Shown: positions 38,792 to 49,406, counted from the first letter of the stretch. The stretch: DNA of 64,000 nt from Pectobacterium parmentieri (GCF_001742145.1 NZ_CP015749.1:2356001-2420000), one strand, 5' to 3'. The notes: generated from the letters alone by a model not told the origin. A program made the numbers and translations.

Positions 38792-39021
38792 GTGCTGCGC
38801 AAGATACTTCATACGCAGTTGTTAAAAACATTCTCTTATGACACTGAGCCGACAGTTAAACCTCTTTGGACACATTTTCATTTAGGTGCGACATCTTCCA
38901 CGTTACCTCTAGGTATGCTTCGTTTTCAGGGAAAACATTAGTAACGATGACCCATGCCTCGGAACGCTCATACCAGATTTATGGAATCCGCAACCATTGG
39001 TGGTCATTATGGTGGTCTTGA
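38792..39021 (+). pseudogene. Degraded ORF at the right end of element 1
   Basis: From GTG 38792, behind AAGGGA, a 49-codon frame ends near 38941; a shift there opens a second frame ending IRNHWWSLWWS. It looks like one broken gene or a chance pair. No family recognised. Confidence 0.25.
38997..39006 (+). promoter_or_regulatory. Putative arm site, element 1 right
   Basis: Exact repeat of TTGGTGGTCA at 432-441, about 70 bases before the right core at 39078. Confidence 0.4.
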
Positions 39022-39077
39022 CAGAAAGGGAATTCAGGTTTAGCCTATTTATTAGTCAGTTACTGGCAAAGGCGATC

Positions 39078-39094
39078 CCAGTCAGAGGAGCCAA
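39078..39094 (+). other. att core between elements 1 and 2
   Basis: Exact second copy of the 17-base core. It is the right end of element 1 and the left end of element 2. The sequence before it is not a tRNA. Confidence 0.9.
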
Positions 39095-39101
39095 TTTAAA
39101 G

Positions 39102-39132
39102 AAAGCAGACGTTCACTGACGTCTGCTTTTTT
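39102..39132 (+). terminator. Terminator after the att core
   Basis: An 11-base stem (39102-39112 with 39119-39129) and T run just past the core. It may be the terminator that follows a tRNA-Asn gene, carried along by integration. Confidence 0.75.
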
Positions 39133-39207
39133 GCTTTTAATCAATTGGTTATCCCCTTCTTCAGGTTCACCCTCGTCCACCAAAAAACACTCGAAGCCAT
39201 ACCCTTT

Positions 39208-39256
39208 TGCTGGTAAAAATACTGGTAAAGCTGGTTCGATTTCGTTTTTACCAGCA
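39208..39256. promoter_or_regulatory. Integrase leader inverted repeat and arm pair
   Basis: Perfect 12-base inverted repeat, TGCTGGTAAAAA (39208-39219) with TTTTTACCAGCA (39245-39256). The left arm contains the CTGGTA pair (39210-39227). It ends 16 bases before the integrase start, so integrase binding here could repress its own gene. Confidence 0.5.
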
Positions 39257-39272
39257 ATCGGAGGGAACCGTC

Positions 39273-40544
39273 ATGTCACTTACTGATACTAAAGTAAAAA
39301 ATGCCAAGTCATCAGAAAAGGCGGTGAAGCTTACTGACGGGTTCGGCCTCTATTTGCTGGTGCATCCCAATGGTTCAAAATACTGGCAGTTAGGCTACCG
39401 CTTTGAAGGGAAACAGAAGGTGTTTTCCATCGGCGTCTACCCTGCTGTTTCTCTGGCTGATGCAAGACAACGCCGGGATGAAGCAAAAAAACTGTTAGCG
39501 GCGGGAATCGACCCCTGCGCCAAAAAACAGGCTGACAACAAAATCGTTCAGGAACGACGTAACAACACCCGCGCTTTCAAAACAGTTGCCAAAAGCTGGT
39601 TTGCCACCAAAACCACATGGTCGGAAGATTATCAGCGTTCTGTATGGACACGACTGGAAACCTACCTGTTCCCTGATATTGGCTACAAAGACATTGCTGA
39701 ACTGGATACGGGCGATCTGCTGGTTCCCATCAAAAAGATAGAGAAGCTGGGTTATCTGGAAATTGCCATGCGAGTGAAACAGTACGCCACCGCCATCATG
39801 CGTTATGCCGTCCAGCAAAAGATGATCCGTTTCAATCCTGCCTATGATTTGGACGGTGCGGTTCAGAAGCCACAGACGGAACACCGTCCCGCTATCGAAC
39901 TGGAAGAGATACCTACCCTGTTGGAACGCGTTGAAGGCTATAAAGGCCGTAGCAGGTTGACTCAATTGGCGATAAAACTCAATCTGCTGATTTTTGTTCG
40001 CTCAAGTGAACTCCGTTTTGCCAGATGGTCAGAGATCGATTTCAAAAGCGCCTTGTGGGTTATCCCTGAACAGCGTGAAGTCATTGAAGGGATAAAACAT
40101 TCAGGCCGTGGTGCAAAAATGCGCAGAAAACACTATGTTCCTCTATGCGATCAAGCACTGGCAATTTTGGAAGAGCTTAAAGACCTCACCTATGACGTTA
40201 ACGGTGATGACGGTTTTATCCTGACTGGCTGTTATGATGCGATGAAACCGATGAGTGAAAGTACCATCAACAAAGCACTGCGAAAAATGGGCTATGACAC
40301 CAAAACCGACCTGTGTGGTCATGGTTTCCGAACGCTGGCGTGTAGCGCCTTAATTGAATCGGGTATCTGGCCTGAAGATGTGGTTGAACTTCAGATGAGC
40401 CACATGGAAAAGAACAACGTTCGAGCTGCCTATACCCACAAGGCTAAATATCTTGAGCAACGCCGTCTCATGTTGCAATGGTGGGCTGATTTTCTTGATG
40501 CTAACAACAACGGGATGGTAGTTTGCGCAGAAAGGATAACGTAG
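39273..40544 (+). CDS. int: Tyrosine integrase (element 2)
   Basis: A 423-residue P4-like recombinase with the arm-binding N-terminus (GFGLYLLVHPNGSKYWQLGY) and catalytic residues in RSSELRFARW, CGHGFRTLACSAL and SHMEKNNVRAAYTHKA. I start it at 39273, behind GGAGGG, where homology begins; the longer frame to 39207 runs through the leader repeat. It uses the same tRNA-Asn core as the first integrase but is clearly a different lineage. Confidence 0.93.
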   Translation: MSLTDTKVKNAKSSEKAVKLTDGFGLYLLVHPNGSKYWQLGYRFEGKQKVFSIGVYPAVSLADARQRRDEAKKLLAAGIDPCAKKQADNKIVQERRNNTRAFKTVAKSWFATKTTWSEDYQRSVWTRLETYLFPDIGYKDIAELDTGDLLVPIKKIEKLGYLEIAMRVKQYATAIMRYAVQQKMIRFNPAYDLDGAVQKPQTEHRPAIELEEIPTLLERVEGYKGRSRLTQLAIKLNLLIFVRSSELRFARWSEIDFKSALWVIPEQREVIEGIKHSGRGAKMRRKHYVPLCDQALAILEELKDLTYDVNGDDGFILTGCYDAMKPMSESTINKALRKMGYDTKTDLCGHGFRTLACSALIESGIWPEDVVELQMSHMEKNNVRAAYTHKAKYLEQRRLMLQWWADFLDANNNGMVVCAERIT

Positions 40545-40579
40545 CTAAAGCCAAGGATGGCTTGTTTAAGCCAATATAT

Positions 40580-41026
40580 CTAAACAGGCCATACCTTTTT
40601 ACTGATTTGTTTAAACTTACTCACTGACAAAGCACCACGTACATTACGTGATTTTGAACCGGGAGCCAGTAACGCAGCTTCCACCATAGACCGATCAGCT
40701 TCCCACATCTCGGTGACAACGAAAAACTCATCCATCAAAACCAAAATAACTGAATCCCACTGGTGTTCTAATCGGATAGAACCAATCCTTTGCCCTGTTT
40801 TAAATTTATCAGGAAGGCAACGACCTTTAATTTGGATTTTTCGAGAGTCAGAACCAATAGCATCGTAGCCGGGACTTCTTGCACCCATTAGTTTTAAATT
40901 TAATAATTTAGCAGCATAAAACTCAGCGACCTCTCCTGTTATACCAAGAGGTTTTCCTGTTAACTTTTTATACTTTGCAGCTAAGTCTATTACTTCGATT
41001 AATAACGCTTCTATTTCTTGGTTCAC
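40580..41026 (-). CDS. Possible restriction-fold protein beside integrase
   Basis: A 148-residue protein. The order GITGEVAEFYAAKLL, then GYDAIGSDSRKIQIKGR fits a PD-(D/E)xK-like pattern (Glu, GYD, then a QIKGR strand), as in restriction-type proteins of unknown specificity. It ends 35 bases past the integrase stop, tail to tail. Function unproven; could be a defence nuclease. Confidence 0.5.
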   Translation of the reverse strand: MNQEIEALLIEVIDLAAKYKKLTGKPLGITGEVAEFYAAKLLNLKLMGARSPGYDAIGSDSRKIQIKGRCLPDKFKTGQRIGSIRLEHQWDSVILVLMDEFFVVTEMWEADRSMVEAALLAPGSKSRNVRGALSVSKFKQISKKVWPV

Positions 41027-41386
41027 TAATTTTTCCTATGATATGAATAAGGAAGAATTTCGGGAGTAATAACTCATCATCCTTTCGGCTCAATCCTCAA
41101 AGGTTGGAGGCTTGCCAGCCTTAGATTTTCTCGTATTGCGTTTAGCAATTGACTAGCAACGGTCCTAACCTTACATTGCAGCGAATCAGGTACGTACTTC
41201 ACAAAAGACCATCTGAACACCAGTTTCGCCCCTGAAAGGTACAGTAATACCAGACAGGGGCTAACCTCAACGTTATACGGAGTAACGCTATGGCTGTCTG
41301 TCAGTTTACCTATTCCCTTCCTGAAAATCTGCATCTGGCTACTGCTTTTTTTGCCACAACTCAACATCCAGCAACGGAGGCTTATC

Positions 41387-41557
41387 ATGTTCGATAACAC
41401 ACCGCTGGAACTGGAAGAAATCGTCGATCAGTGTCGGGCATTAATTTATGCCGTTGTTGAACTGGATGAACCCAAGGCAAAAGAGATTTTGTCTTTTATT
41501 TTGTGGGAAAGGCTAAATACATTGTATCTGACCTACCAAAAAGAAGCTGCAAATTAA
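41387..41557 (+). CDS. Small hypothetical protein, 56 aa
   Basis: Short acidic protein (LELEEIVDQCRALIYAVVELDEPKAKEIL) with a good GGAGG ribosome site before ATG 41387. No family recognised. Isolated from its neighbours. Confidence 0.55.
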   Translation: MFDNTPLELEEIVDQCRALIYAVVELDEPKAKEILSFILWERLNTLYLTYQKEAAN

Positions 41558-41730
41558 CATTATCCATCCATATGGTTTTCAGTAACGACAAAAGGGCTGT
41601 TAATCCCTTTTATCTGCCCCTGTGAGGCTCTACCCATTGAGTAAAAGAAATAGTTCTATGTATGGGGCAATCAGACATTTTGTTAACGTGAATGTCTTTG
41701 AGAGACATATATAAAACAATTAGAATTAAT

Positions 41731-42915
41731 TTATTTATAAATAAATTTCGCCATAACCGATTCTGTTGTTACATTTTCAGAATTATACCATCGTATAGTC
41801 CCCTGATAATACCCAACGGCCATAATAAACAACATCCTCATTAAATCAGCATCATCCGCATCAGATGTTGAGATCAAAACAGGAAGGCTTACTTTTGAGT
41901 TATAAGAATTATTATAATATTTTAATGGCTGCTGACTAATCACGTTGCCTCCAATAAGAAAGCCTCCGATAACCCCCGTGCTCTTGAAATGATATTGCTC
42001 TATCAATTGAGCAATGGATTCTCCTGCATATTCATTATCCAACGCTGCCCCTGCAATCCATGTATAAGAAATCAGGAACCATTCCATATCAGATTGCGTT
42101 ATGACTGTTTTCTTTGTCGCTGCTCCGGCTGAAATCGATGCACTGATACTTGATGAAACACTGGCACTCGTTGACGCCGAAACAGACGCTGATTTACTGG
42201 CAGATAACGAAGCGGATTGTGAAGCACTTAGGCTTTCACTGGTGCTTGCTGATTTTGAAGCCGATAGACTGGCACTGCTCAAAGCACTCAAACTTGCTGA
42301 TATTGAAGCAGATTTAGACGTAGAGATCAATGCTGATTGGCTGGCACTGATACTACTACTCGTTGAAGCACTAATTGACTGGCTTACGCTTACAGAATTT
42401 GATGCTGATGTTGAAGCCGATAGTGATGCACTGGTTGAAGTGCTTAAACTTGCTGACACTGAAGCCGATTTGGAAGCTGATACCGAACTTGATATAGACG
42501 ACGATACCGACTTACTGGCACTCACCGATGCCGCTGTTGATGCTAATTTACTGGTAGAAAGTGAGGCTGACGTACTGGCAGATTTGGATGCAGAGGTTGA
42601 TATTGCCGTACTTGCCGCGACTTCTGCCTCTGAACCTTCCCGCAGTTCCCCAAGGTTCAACGGAAAAGCCAATGTGTTTTTTAAGATCTGCATGGAAATA
42701 GGATAGGTTTCCTGAACGCTTCCATCTGGCTTGGCACTCATTAGGTAAGCATCTGCCGTATCGGATATGGTCCGAACCTGTTGAACCGTTTCCCTGACTG
42801 CCGCATCATGTTTTTCATTGCGGTAAAAGCTCAATGCGGTGTAGGCAATTCCTGAAGCTATTCCAAGTGCCAAAACAATTTCTAATATTGAATAGCCCTT
42901 TTTGTTTCTTATCAT
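41731..42915 (-). CDS. Serine-rich-repeat type IV pilin-like protein
   Basis: A 394-residue protein with a type IV prepilin N-terminus ([14 protein letters not shown], Glu at mature +5) and a short pilin stalk. From about residue 100 to 275 it is a near-perfect Ser/Ala/Lys/Thr repeat of the SASxSAS kind (DNA about 42090-42620). A folded C-terminal domain of about 120 residues follows. Such repeats are known from serine-rich glycoprotein adhesins of Gram-positive bacteria; on a pilin they would be a flexible stalk presenting the tip. The downstream neighbour order suggests a pilus accessory set. No pilus motor or secretin is in this island, so the host must supply them. Confidence 0.75.
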   Translation of the reverse strand: MIRNKKGYSILEIVLALGIASGIAYTALSFYRNEKHDAAVRETVQQVRTISDTADAYLMSAKPDGSVQETYPISMQILKNTLAFPLNLGELREGSEAEVAASTAISTSASKSASTSASLSTSKLASTAASVSASKSVSSSISSSVSASKSASVSASLSTSTSASLSASTSASNSVSVSQSISASTSSSISASQSALISTSKSASISASLSALSSASLSASKSASTSESLSASQSASLSASKSASVSASTSASVSSSISASISAGAATKKTVITQSDMEWFLISYTWIAGAALDNEYAGESIAQLIEQYHFKSTGVIGGFLIGGNVISQQPLKYYNNSYNSKVSLPVLISTSDADDADLMRMLFIMAVGYYQGTIRWYNSENVTTESVMAKFIYK

Positions 42916-42926
42916 AATGTTTATCC

Positions 42927-43445
42927 TTATTTAATCGATAACTGATGGTTTTCTCTGGTCTGCATGGTTTTTCGATAAATCTCATAACTGACATTAACGA
43001 GGCTTTCTTTTTGAGCAGAACCACCAAAGGAATGAAAAATATCCCCACCAGACTGATAAAGGGCGTAGGTTTTAGGATAAACAAAATGATTGACTACAAT
43101 GGTGTTATCTTTTCCCAATTTACATAATGCTGCTGTTTTATCCGTCACGACCATGTTTCTGTTCCATGTGTTTCCAGAAGCAGGCGGCGTTAATGGCACA
43201 TATTGATTATTGACCAGCACTTCAAAATATTTTCCTGCTAATTGCGTCGCCAATGCCGCACAGGACTTATCTGGCACATGGCTTAGTGTTAACTTTAAAA
43301 CATTAGCACCAGTGTATGTTGGGTTGTATTCCAATGAATAAATACTACCTACCGGAGCCTTAAAAACACTATCGGCTGATAGTGCTTGTGATGTAAATCC
43401 ACTGGCTAAAAATAAACATAACCACCTTTTTTTACTGAATGACAT
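42927..43445 (-). CDS. Secreted protein upstream of pilin-like gene
   Basis: A 172-residue protein with a signal peptide (to about residue 23, TSQALSADS) and two Cys that could form a disulphide. It ends 11 bases before the serine-rich pilin start, so the two are co-expressed; a pilin partner or chaperone is possible. Family not recognised. Confidence 0.6.
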   Translation of the reverse strand: MSFSKKRWLCLFLASGFTSQALSADSVFKAPVGSIYSLEYNPTYTGANVLKLTLSHVPDKSCAALATQLAGKYFEVLVNNQYVPLTPPASGNTWNRNMVVTDKTAALCKLGKDNTIVVNHFVYPKTYALYQSGGDIFHSFGGSAQKESLVNVSYEIYRKTMQTRENHQLSIK

Positions 43446-43679
43446 AATCCCTCCTGAATTTTTACGTATACTCAGGAGATAATCAATTTATTTTATATTG
43501 ACAAGTGTCTGCGGTGTTATTTTTATTAACCATATCAAATAACAATAAAAATCAGGATTTACATCTAATAAACATTCAGTTAACAGCTTTGAGTTACACA
43601 GAAATACCATATATTTAAAACATTCCGTTATTCAAAAATGCAATGTTATTATATACAAATAGCCCCACATAGAGATGAT

Positions 43680-44030
43680 TCAGGAAATCATTTGGTTGAT
43701 TTTTAATATGTCATTTTTTAAATCATCGCTAATGTCTGCAGGATTTATCTGATTTATAATTTCCTTTATTTTAATAAAACTATTTTTATGATACATTAAT
43801 TTTTCCCTTTTTATTATTGATAATGCTGCAATTAGTTCGCCATCATAATATTCTCCAGCCAACGGGTCCTCATTCAGAACATCTAGCACTCTTGGTATCA
43901 ACTGTTCAATAAAAAGCTCCTGCCGGATAGCACGACAAAGATCTTCTACTGTTAGTTTTTCAATTGGTACATCAAGAACACGATCAAACCACAACTCAAG
44001 AGAAGATTGTTGATGTGGCTCTTTAGTCAT
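43680..44030 (-). CDS. CdiI-like immunity protein
   Basis: A 116-residue protein matching contact-dependent inhibition immunity proteins of the CdiI-3-like type as I know them ([27 protein letters not shown], then [11 protein letters not shown]). I chose 44030 because AGGAG lies eight bases upstream; an alternative ATG at 44066 overlaps the toxin stop. It should neutralise the C-terminal toxin of the gene just before it. Confidence 0.7.
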   Translation of the reverse strand: MTKEPHQQSSLELWFDRVLDVPIEKLTVEDLCRAIRQELFIEQLIPRVLDVLNEDPLAGEYYDGELIAALSIIKREKLMYHKNSFIKIKEIINQINPADISDDLKNDILKINQMIS

Positions 44031-44062
44031 ATTGATGTCTCCTACTAATTTTCGCAAAGTCG

Positions 44063-45780
44063 TCATATTCCATATCCTTTCAAAGCTGACTCTATTTTAG
44101 TAATCGCATCAGTTGCACGGCTATATGCAGCTTGAGCATCAGAGTTATTTACGTTCTTTAATGTATCTGCATTATTCCTTAGTCCTCTGAGCGTGTTCTT
44201 CATTTCCTGCATGTGATCCCAATATCCACCATTATTTTTAGGCACTGGATTACCATCCATATCCTTGAGGGTACCTATTATATCATGATCTTTCAGAGCA
44301 TTGTTTATCGTGTTATCTATCTTTTTAATTGCACTTTTTTGTTTCTGATTCAGCTCTCCACCCTGCTTTTTAGCAGTATTTTCCATACTATTCAAATAAA
44401 CATAAACCGGTGGATATTGATTTATGGGAAAAACCAGAATGTAATCCCGAAAATCCTTCTCCTCAGGCATCGGTGTCGCAAGAATACTGACATCATCCAT
44501 CTCTGGAATTTCAAATCCCGGTATTGCTGACGGAATAACAGGCTGTTCACCATGTGCCGTATCTGTAGGTAATTCCATGCCCGGATTATCCGGCGTCCAT
44601 AAAATGGTCGGCCCCGTAACGGTATCATCCTCCCAAAACTCATAGCGATTATTGGGGAAATCATAGTTAAGTAATCTGACACGCACCTGATCACGTCCGC
44701 TTTCCATGCTGGTGTGGTAGCCAACCGCCTTCAGCCTGCCAGTTTCTTCATCTTCCACCCACTGATAACGAACACGACTTGGCACCGTTCCCTGTTTCTT
44801 CGCGACTTCCAATAACTTTTCAGGTGTCAGCAGATCTTCTTTTTCGCCTTTCAGGCGATCCTGAATCAGCGCCCCCATCAACAAAAAACTCGGTGTCATC
44901 CACAACTGGCCTTGCCAGACTGATGGACCAGATAACCGTTTCATTTCACGAGTCAGTGCTTTTGCCGCATTCTGATTAGCCTGAGCCACAGCACCACCTG
45001 CAGCAGCCGTCGCCCCCGCTTGTGCTGCCGTGCCTGCCATGACCAGTGATTGGGGTGGTGGCAACATGGCAGCATCCGCTTTACCCACTAACAGATCAAA
45101 TATTGTCTGGTACCACGGCTCAATCGGGGGTATTTGGGGTTTGTTAATCAGACCGGGCGAGGGTTTGGGTAACGGTTCACTTTTCCCGACAAATGACTGA
45201 GGAGAAACAGCAGAAGACCCACCTTTCTTTTTCGCCGCCTGCGCATACTGTTTCACTTCACCGGGTTCATCAGTCGGAACAATGGATTCACCAGCCGGCA
45301 TAGAGAAATAGACACTCATTTCCCCAATATTGCTCTGTGGTTCGTCTTCCTTCCCCGCGTCGGTACAACCCGCGCCACGTAAACAGGATTTGGCAAAAAC
45401 GGGTTCTACTGCCAGCATCGGCGTTAGTGCCAATATCGGAGAACGATTTAATACCGCCTGTTTCGCGCATTCCTGAACCGGAGAACGATGTGGTGTATCA
45501 CCATGCCGGAGATAATCACCCCGCCACAGTTGATGCCATCGCCAATACGCGCAGCAGGTTTGCCGTTAATAATGACGGTCGATGAACCTTCGGCGATTTT
45601 TCGGGGATGAACACCATGGGGTGCATTGGGACAGGGGCAACCGTGAAGCAGAACCGTATCGCCTTTACGAGCGGCGGGCTGACCATTGATAATCACATCA
45701 GAACTGCCTTCGATTATCGGTGTTTCAGGGAAGCAGTCATGACCACTTCCGATATCATTAAGACGGGCAGCACCCGGCAT
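44063..45780 (-). pseudogene. PAAR / S-type pyocin toxin, frameshifted
   Basis: Two frames join into one 572-codon T6SS-type effector. The first (45448-45780) is a PAAR domain (MPGAARLNDIGSGHDCFP, repeated IINGKPAARIGD). A missing base near 45500 shifts into the second (44063-45433): a linker, an S-type pyocin domain (to about 340, DYILVFPINQYPPVYVYLN) and a C-terminal 100-residue toxin resembling polymorphic toxin type 28. PAAR caps the T6SS spike and delivers the toxin. As read, it would stop after PAAR. Confidence 0.75.
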
Positions 45781-45801
45781 GTCATTCTCCTTTGACAGTA
45801 A

Positions 45802-45827
45802 AACATTCCTTTTGATGACGGAATGTT
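45802..45827. terminator. Hairpin upstream of PAAR gene
   Basis: AACATTCC and GGAATGTT around a 10-base loop, between the PAAR gene start and the pilV remnant. Possible terminator of the pilV transcript or part of the PAAR promoter. Confidence 0.35.
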
Positions 45828-45968
45828 GGGCACTTTTTATGGGAGATTCAATACCGAAATGGCTATCAGGCTTCGATACAGACGTAATCCATGATAATTT
45901 TATTTAGGTTCAGATATCATCCTTTGCCAATAGGCTGTATGGTTTTATCATCTGGTCAGTTTAAGAGG

Positions 45969-47498
45969 CTATTCACCACTCAAATTTTCAGTAATGACAC
46001 AGGAATATAAAAAATTTGAATCGGCCTGAAATATTCTGGACTGAACATAACCAGCCGGACAAGATTTTCTTGGATTAAACCCCTTACATAAATACACATT
46101 AATATTCCCACTCAAATGGTCATCCGATGAAAAGCCACACAGTGCTCCTTGCTTTGAATCACTCCCTGTCCATTTTCCTGACTGACAAATTAGTAGAGCG
46201 CCTTTATCGTCTTTACTAATTAATCCATCAGGTGAACAACTCGCGCCAGCCACAGAAGTCGATTTAACCTGTAAATATTGCCCTGAAACAATACCTGATG
46301 AAGCGATATTTCCTGATGCCACAATATCGCCTTTGGCTAAACTATCACTAGAAGGCGATAGTGTTAAATCGCCTCTTATTCTTTGGCTTCCTCAGACATC
46401 TAATTTCATTGATGAAGTTGATGATGTTGTTCCGGTAATTGAGATGAAATTATTCTTTCCTGACTCATCTTCGATTCTTAATGGTATCGAGTTATCAGAA
46501 GAACAACTGGAAAATGTGCCACAGCCTAACCATAATCTTCTTTCGTTTTCTTTACCAACAATGAGTGCGCCACGAGATCTGATACCTTGTTCACTTTCCA
46601 GCCATTGATTAACTTTCACGATATTGTTAAACGTCGAATAACCATCAACAGTTAATTGATTTTGAACCTTAAGATTATTACTGAACGTTCCATTTTTGCT
46701 CTGCACAATTTCAGTCGCGTTGAGATGCGTTTCCTCCACAATACCGGATGAGGATAATCGCTGGCTTTTGATTGTTCCAGATGCAGTAATGTCTTTTACA
46801 TTGTCGATACTCTGGCCGCCCATATTCAGATCCCCTGTCATCGGTAATGTTCCATCACGGCGTAGGTAAACCGAATACATAGCACTGTCGTATCCAACAC
46901 GGTAGGCCAGCAATCCCGCAGCATTGATGCCACTATAGTTATTTTGGTTCTCAGTCCATTGACCACCCGTGCCTGATGCCACCGTTGCAGATTGCGTCAT
47001 ACCACTATCAATACCAGAAACTTGCATGGCACGACCTAACAAGTCATAACGAACACGATTTCCTTCAGACCACGGCAACGTGGTAATAACAAGTCCATTA
47101 ATAACGTAGTTAGGTGTGGTTCCTGCGCGTTTCAACAGTATCTTATAAGAGGATTTTTGCATGTTGACGCCAGTATAACCCGCAGGTAACAGCCCTTCAT
47201 TTACCAACGTCTGGTGCGTAATTTCACAGCCATTAGCCGAACAGGTTCTTGGTCCCGGATCGCTGCTCTGGCTGCTGCTTGAAGTTAATGTTGAAAGCTT
47301 GTCATAACGGATACTGATATAACGATTAACTGCTTCCCCCATCTGTTTCATCTGTGAACCTACGGTATTCGCCATGATGTTTTCCTGATCGCTTTTCATG
47401 TCCTGAAACTTTATGAATGCCATGGCTGTGCCGATACCTAACACCAATGTGATTTCCAATAGGGAAAACCCTTTTTGATTTGTTATTTTCATTTTCAT
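45969..47498 (-). pseudogene. pilV: pilV-like pilin with in-frame TGA
   Basis: One continuous 510-codon frame: class-III prepilin start (QKG|FSLLEITLVLG), PilV-type body (GDLNMGGQSIDNVKDITASG), then a tip domain with ASGNIASSGIVSGQYLQV and GLISKDDKGALLICQSGKW as in R64 shufflon-type PilV tips. TGA at 46392-46394 cuts it after 368 codons; frame and homology continue beyond. PilV is the minor tip adhesin of type IVb pili and sets the recipient. No shufflon recombinase or repeats are here. Confidence 0.8.
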
Positions 47499-47825
47499 CG
47501 TCCTTTTTAATTTACATACATTTTAATTATCAAAAATTAAAAAGTGGTCAAGATATCCATAAGGGATTAATTGATAAAAGGACGAACGCCATTTTATTTA
47601 TAATGATGTGAAGGTAATAACGTTGCTGTCTCCACCTGACTGATATATTGAAGTTACTGTCACCATACTCATATCATTACTGGCCTTTCTAATTGATATT
47701 TATATTTTTACCGATGAAAATTCAACTTATGGTGAATATTAATAAAACAAAACCACCATTTTCATGGGAATTTAAAAACTAAAAAAAACCATTAAATCAG
47801 GGAATATATAATTAGCCAATATTTT
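47499..47825. other. AT-rich gap, no gene
   Basis: I see no ORF, hairpin or RNA gene. It should hold the pilV promoter near 47500-47600. Confidence 0.4.
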
Positions 47826-48314
47826 TTAATTCACTTTATTTAATGATTTTTCATGTGAAGAATTTGCCGAAATAGAAAAATAACGTTTAAAACCGACCGG
47901 ACGCGCTACTCTTTTATCTTCATTAATAAAAGGGACTCTCAATTTTGGAGAAGCATGGACTATCACCTTCCATCGAACGTCATCCATAAAATCAAATACA
48001 ACTGAATCAGAGGATGCTATCCTTATATTTTTGAACATTCCTGTGGAATACATTGCTCCAATAGATGCATAATCTACAACAGTATTATTACGGCCTAAGC
48101 CAATTAAAAATATGTTCAGTGATTCCTCAAAAACAACATCGTCTGTTAAAAATATCAGATAAAGCACATCATCCACCTTAACCGCCGCTTCCAACACTTT
48201 ACCTGACACTTTTACACCTGTAGCTTTGCCATTCAGTAGCACTTCACATTCTGATTCCTTAAACTGCATAGCCTCATGGATAATCTGTAGTGAGATAGCG
48301 TTAGTCACTTCCAT
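47826..48314 (-). CDS. Probable immunity protein, 162 aa
   Basis: Cytoplasmic-looking protein of unknown family. Start ATG 48314 is behind GGAGG, which lies within the final codons of the upstream glycine-zipper gene, so the pair is translationally coupled. Size and order match an immunity gene. No homology identified. Confidence 0.5.
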   Translation of the reverse strand: MEVTNAISLQIIHEAMQFKESECEVLLNGKATGVKVSGKVLEAAVKVDDVLYLIFLTDDVVFEESLNIFLIGLGRNNTVVDYASIGAMYSTGMFKNIRIASSDSVVFDFMDDVRWKVIVHASPKLRVPFINEDKRVARPVGFKRYFSISANSSHEKSLNKVN

Positions 48315-48316
48315 TT

Positions 48317-49039
48317 TTACCTCCATATATTACCCATTTGCCACGCGGCAAGTGCACCACCAACAAAACAGCCCAACACAACGCACACAGGAGCACCGGG
48401 GCCACACATCAAACCGGCAACAGCACCACCAGCCCAACCACCTGCGATCCCTGCGCCACTAATGGATAACTGTCTTCCCGTTTCATTAAGTTTGTCATCG
48501 GCATTCATCACTTCATAAACCGCCACAGCAACGGAAAACACAACAAGTCCTTTCCCTGCCTGCGAAAACCTGAGCATATTTAAATCCACTTTTGGATTTG
48601 AACGCCCAGCAGACTCCACTATGGCACCAAACACATTGTTCCTTTGTATATCAGATAACGTATTAAAATTGGCGTTGCCACCATAGAGTTGAGTAGTTTT
48701 TCTGGCAACGAGATCATTGAAGGTTTTCCCTGTCAGCTTCATTTTTTGCGCTAACACCCTCCCAACGGGGGTAGACTTCGCCCGGATCATTTCCATCGTC
48801 ATGTTACGCGCATCCATCGCTTCTTTTGCCGCCTGTTCCCACGTAAGGATCCCTATGTTTGCACGCTCCCGAAGCTCATCGGACATAGCTTTAATCAGCC
48901 TTGAATATTCAAGTCGCAACCGGGGATCTATCGAGAGTTGCGCGGCAGCAGCAGACATATCTCCCTGAAAAGCAGAAATAACCTGCTCGAACTGCTCTTT
49001 TCCTCTTTTATCTAAAGGACTCAAAAGAGCCGTATCCAT
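48317..49039 (-). CDS. Glycine-zipper, possible pore-forming toxin
   Basis: A 240-residue protein: a helical soluble N-terminal half (1-165) and a C-terminal hydrophobic stretch rich in Gly and Ala (GAGIAGGWAGGAVAGL, then FVGGALAAW), a glycine-zipper hairpin as in membrane-inserting toxins. No signal peptide. Ribosome site GAGGGGG. Followed by a coupled small gene. Proposed as a membrane-disrupting effector with its immunity partner, by layout and sequence type only. Confidence 0.5.
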   Translation of the reverse strand: MDTALLSPLDKRGKEQFEQVISAFQGDMSAAAAQLSIDPRLRLEYSRLIKAMSDELRERANIGILTWEQAAKEAMDARNMTMEMIRAKSTPVGRVLAQKMKLTGKTFNDLVARKTTQLYGGNANFNTLSDIQRNNVFGAIVESAGRSNPKVDLNMLRFSQAGKGLVVFSVAVAVYEVMNADDKLNETGRQLSISGAGIAGGWAGGAVAGLMCGPGAPVCVVLGCFVGGALAAWQMGNIWR

Positions 49040-49268
49040 ACATCCCCCTCAAAATATGATGACTTTTTTCCTGAATAGGAACCATACTTTGGCTCATACC
49101 AAACATCGACACACTATGCTATTCCGTCATAACCACACATATCAGAAATGTCCTAACTAATAAAAAAATTTTATATAAAGTAATAACCTCATTCGTAAGT
49201 ATATAATATTGTTTGAATAGTCTAGTGCATGTTATCTATACATTTTTAACAATCAGGATGGTGGCCAA

Positions 49269-49406
49269 TGCGTGAAGCACTTAAATTATTAAATAACAGT
49301 CGATGAAAACGGCAATGAAAGTTATGGACAGGTCAGGGCCGTACACCAAAAGCTATCACCGCTGCGCTTGAAAAATGGTAAGACTTTGGAAGATTTTGAG
49401 ATCTGA
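49269..49406 (+). pseudogene. Internally deleted hns-like gene
   Basis: The frame opens with MREALKLLNN, matching the first 10 residues of H-NS (MSEALKxLNN). It then jumps directly to VDENGNES. A shifted frame holds WTGQGRTPKAITAALEK, the H-NS DNA-binding core, and the last frame ends NGKTLEDFEI stop, the usual H-NS terminus. So the oligomerisation and linker part is deleted and two small frameshifts break the remainder. A dead relic of an H-NS-family gene. Confidence 0.7.

Noticed and set aside
42101..42706. Long plus-strand ORF of 201 aa
   Set aside because: It is the antisense of the serine-rich repeat; regular codon repeats leave the other strand open. No ribosome site or homology.
46392..46394. 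TGA in pilV as selenocysteine or programmed readthrough
   Set aside because: No evidence for a SECIS-like structure or readthrough context was seen; decay or error is simpler.
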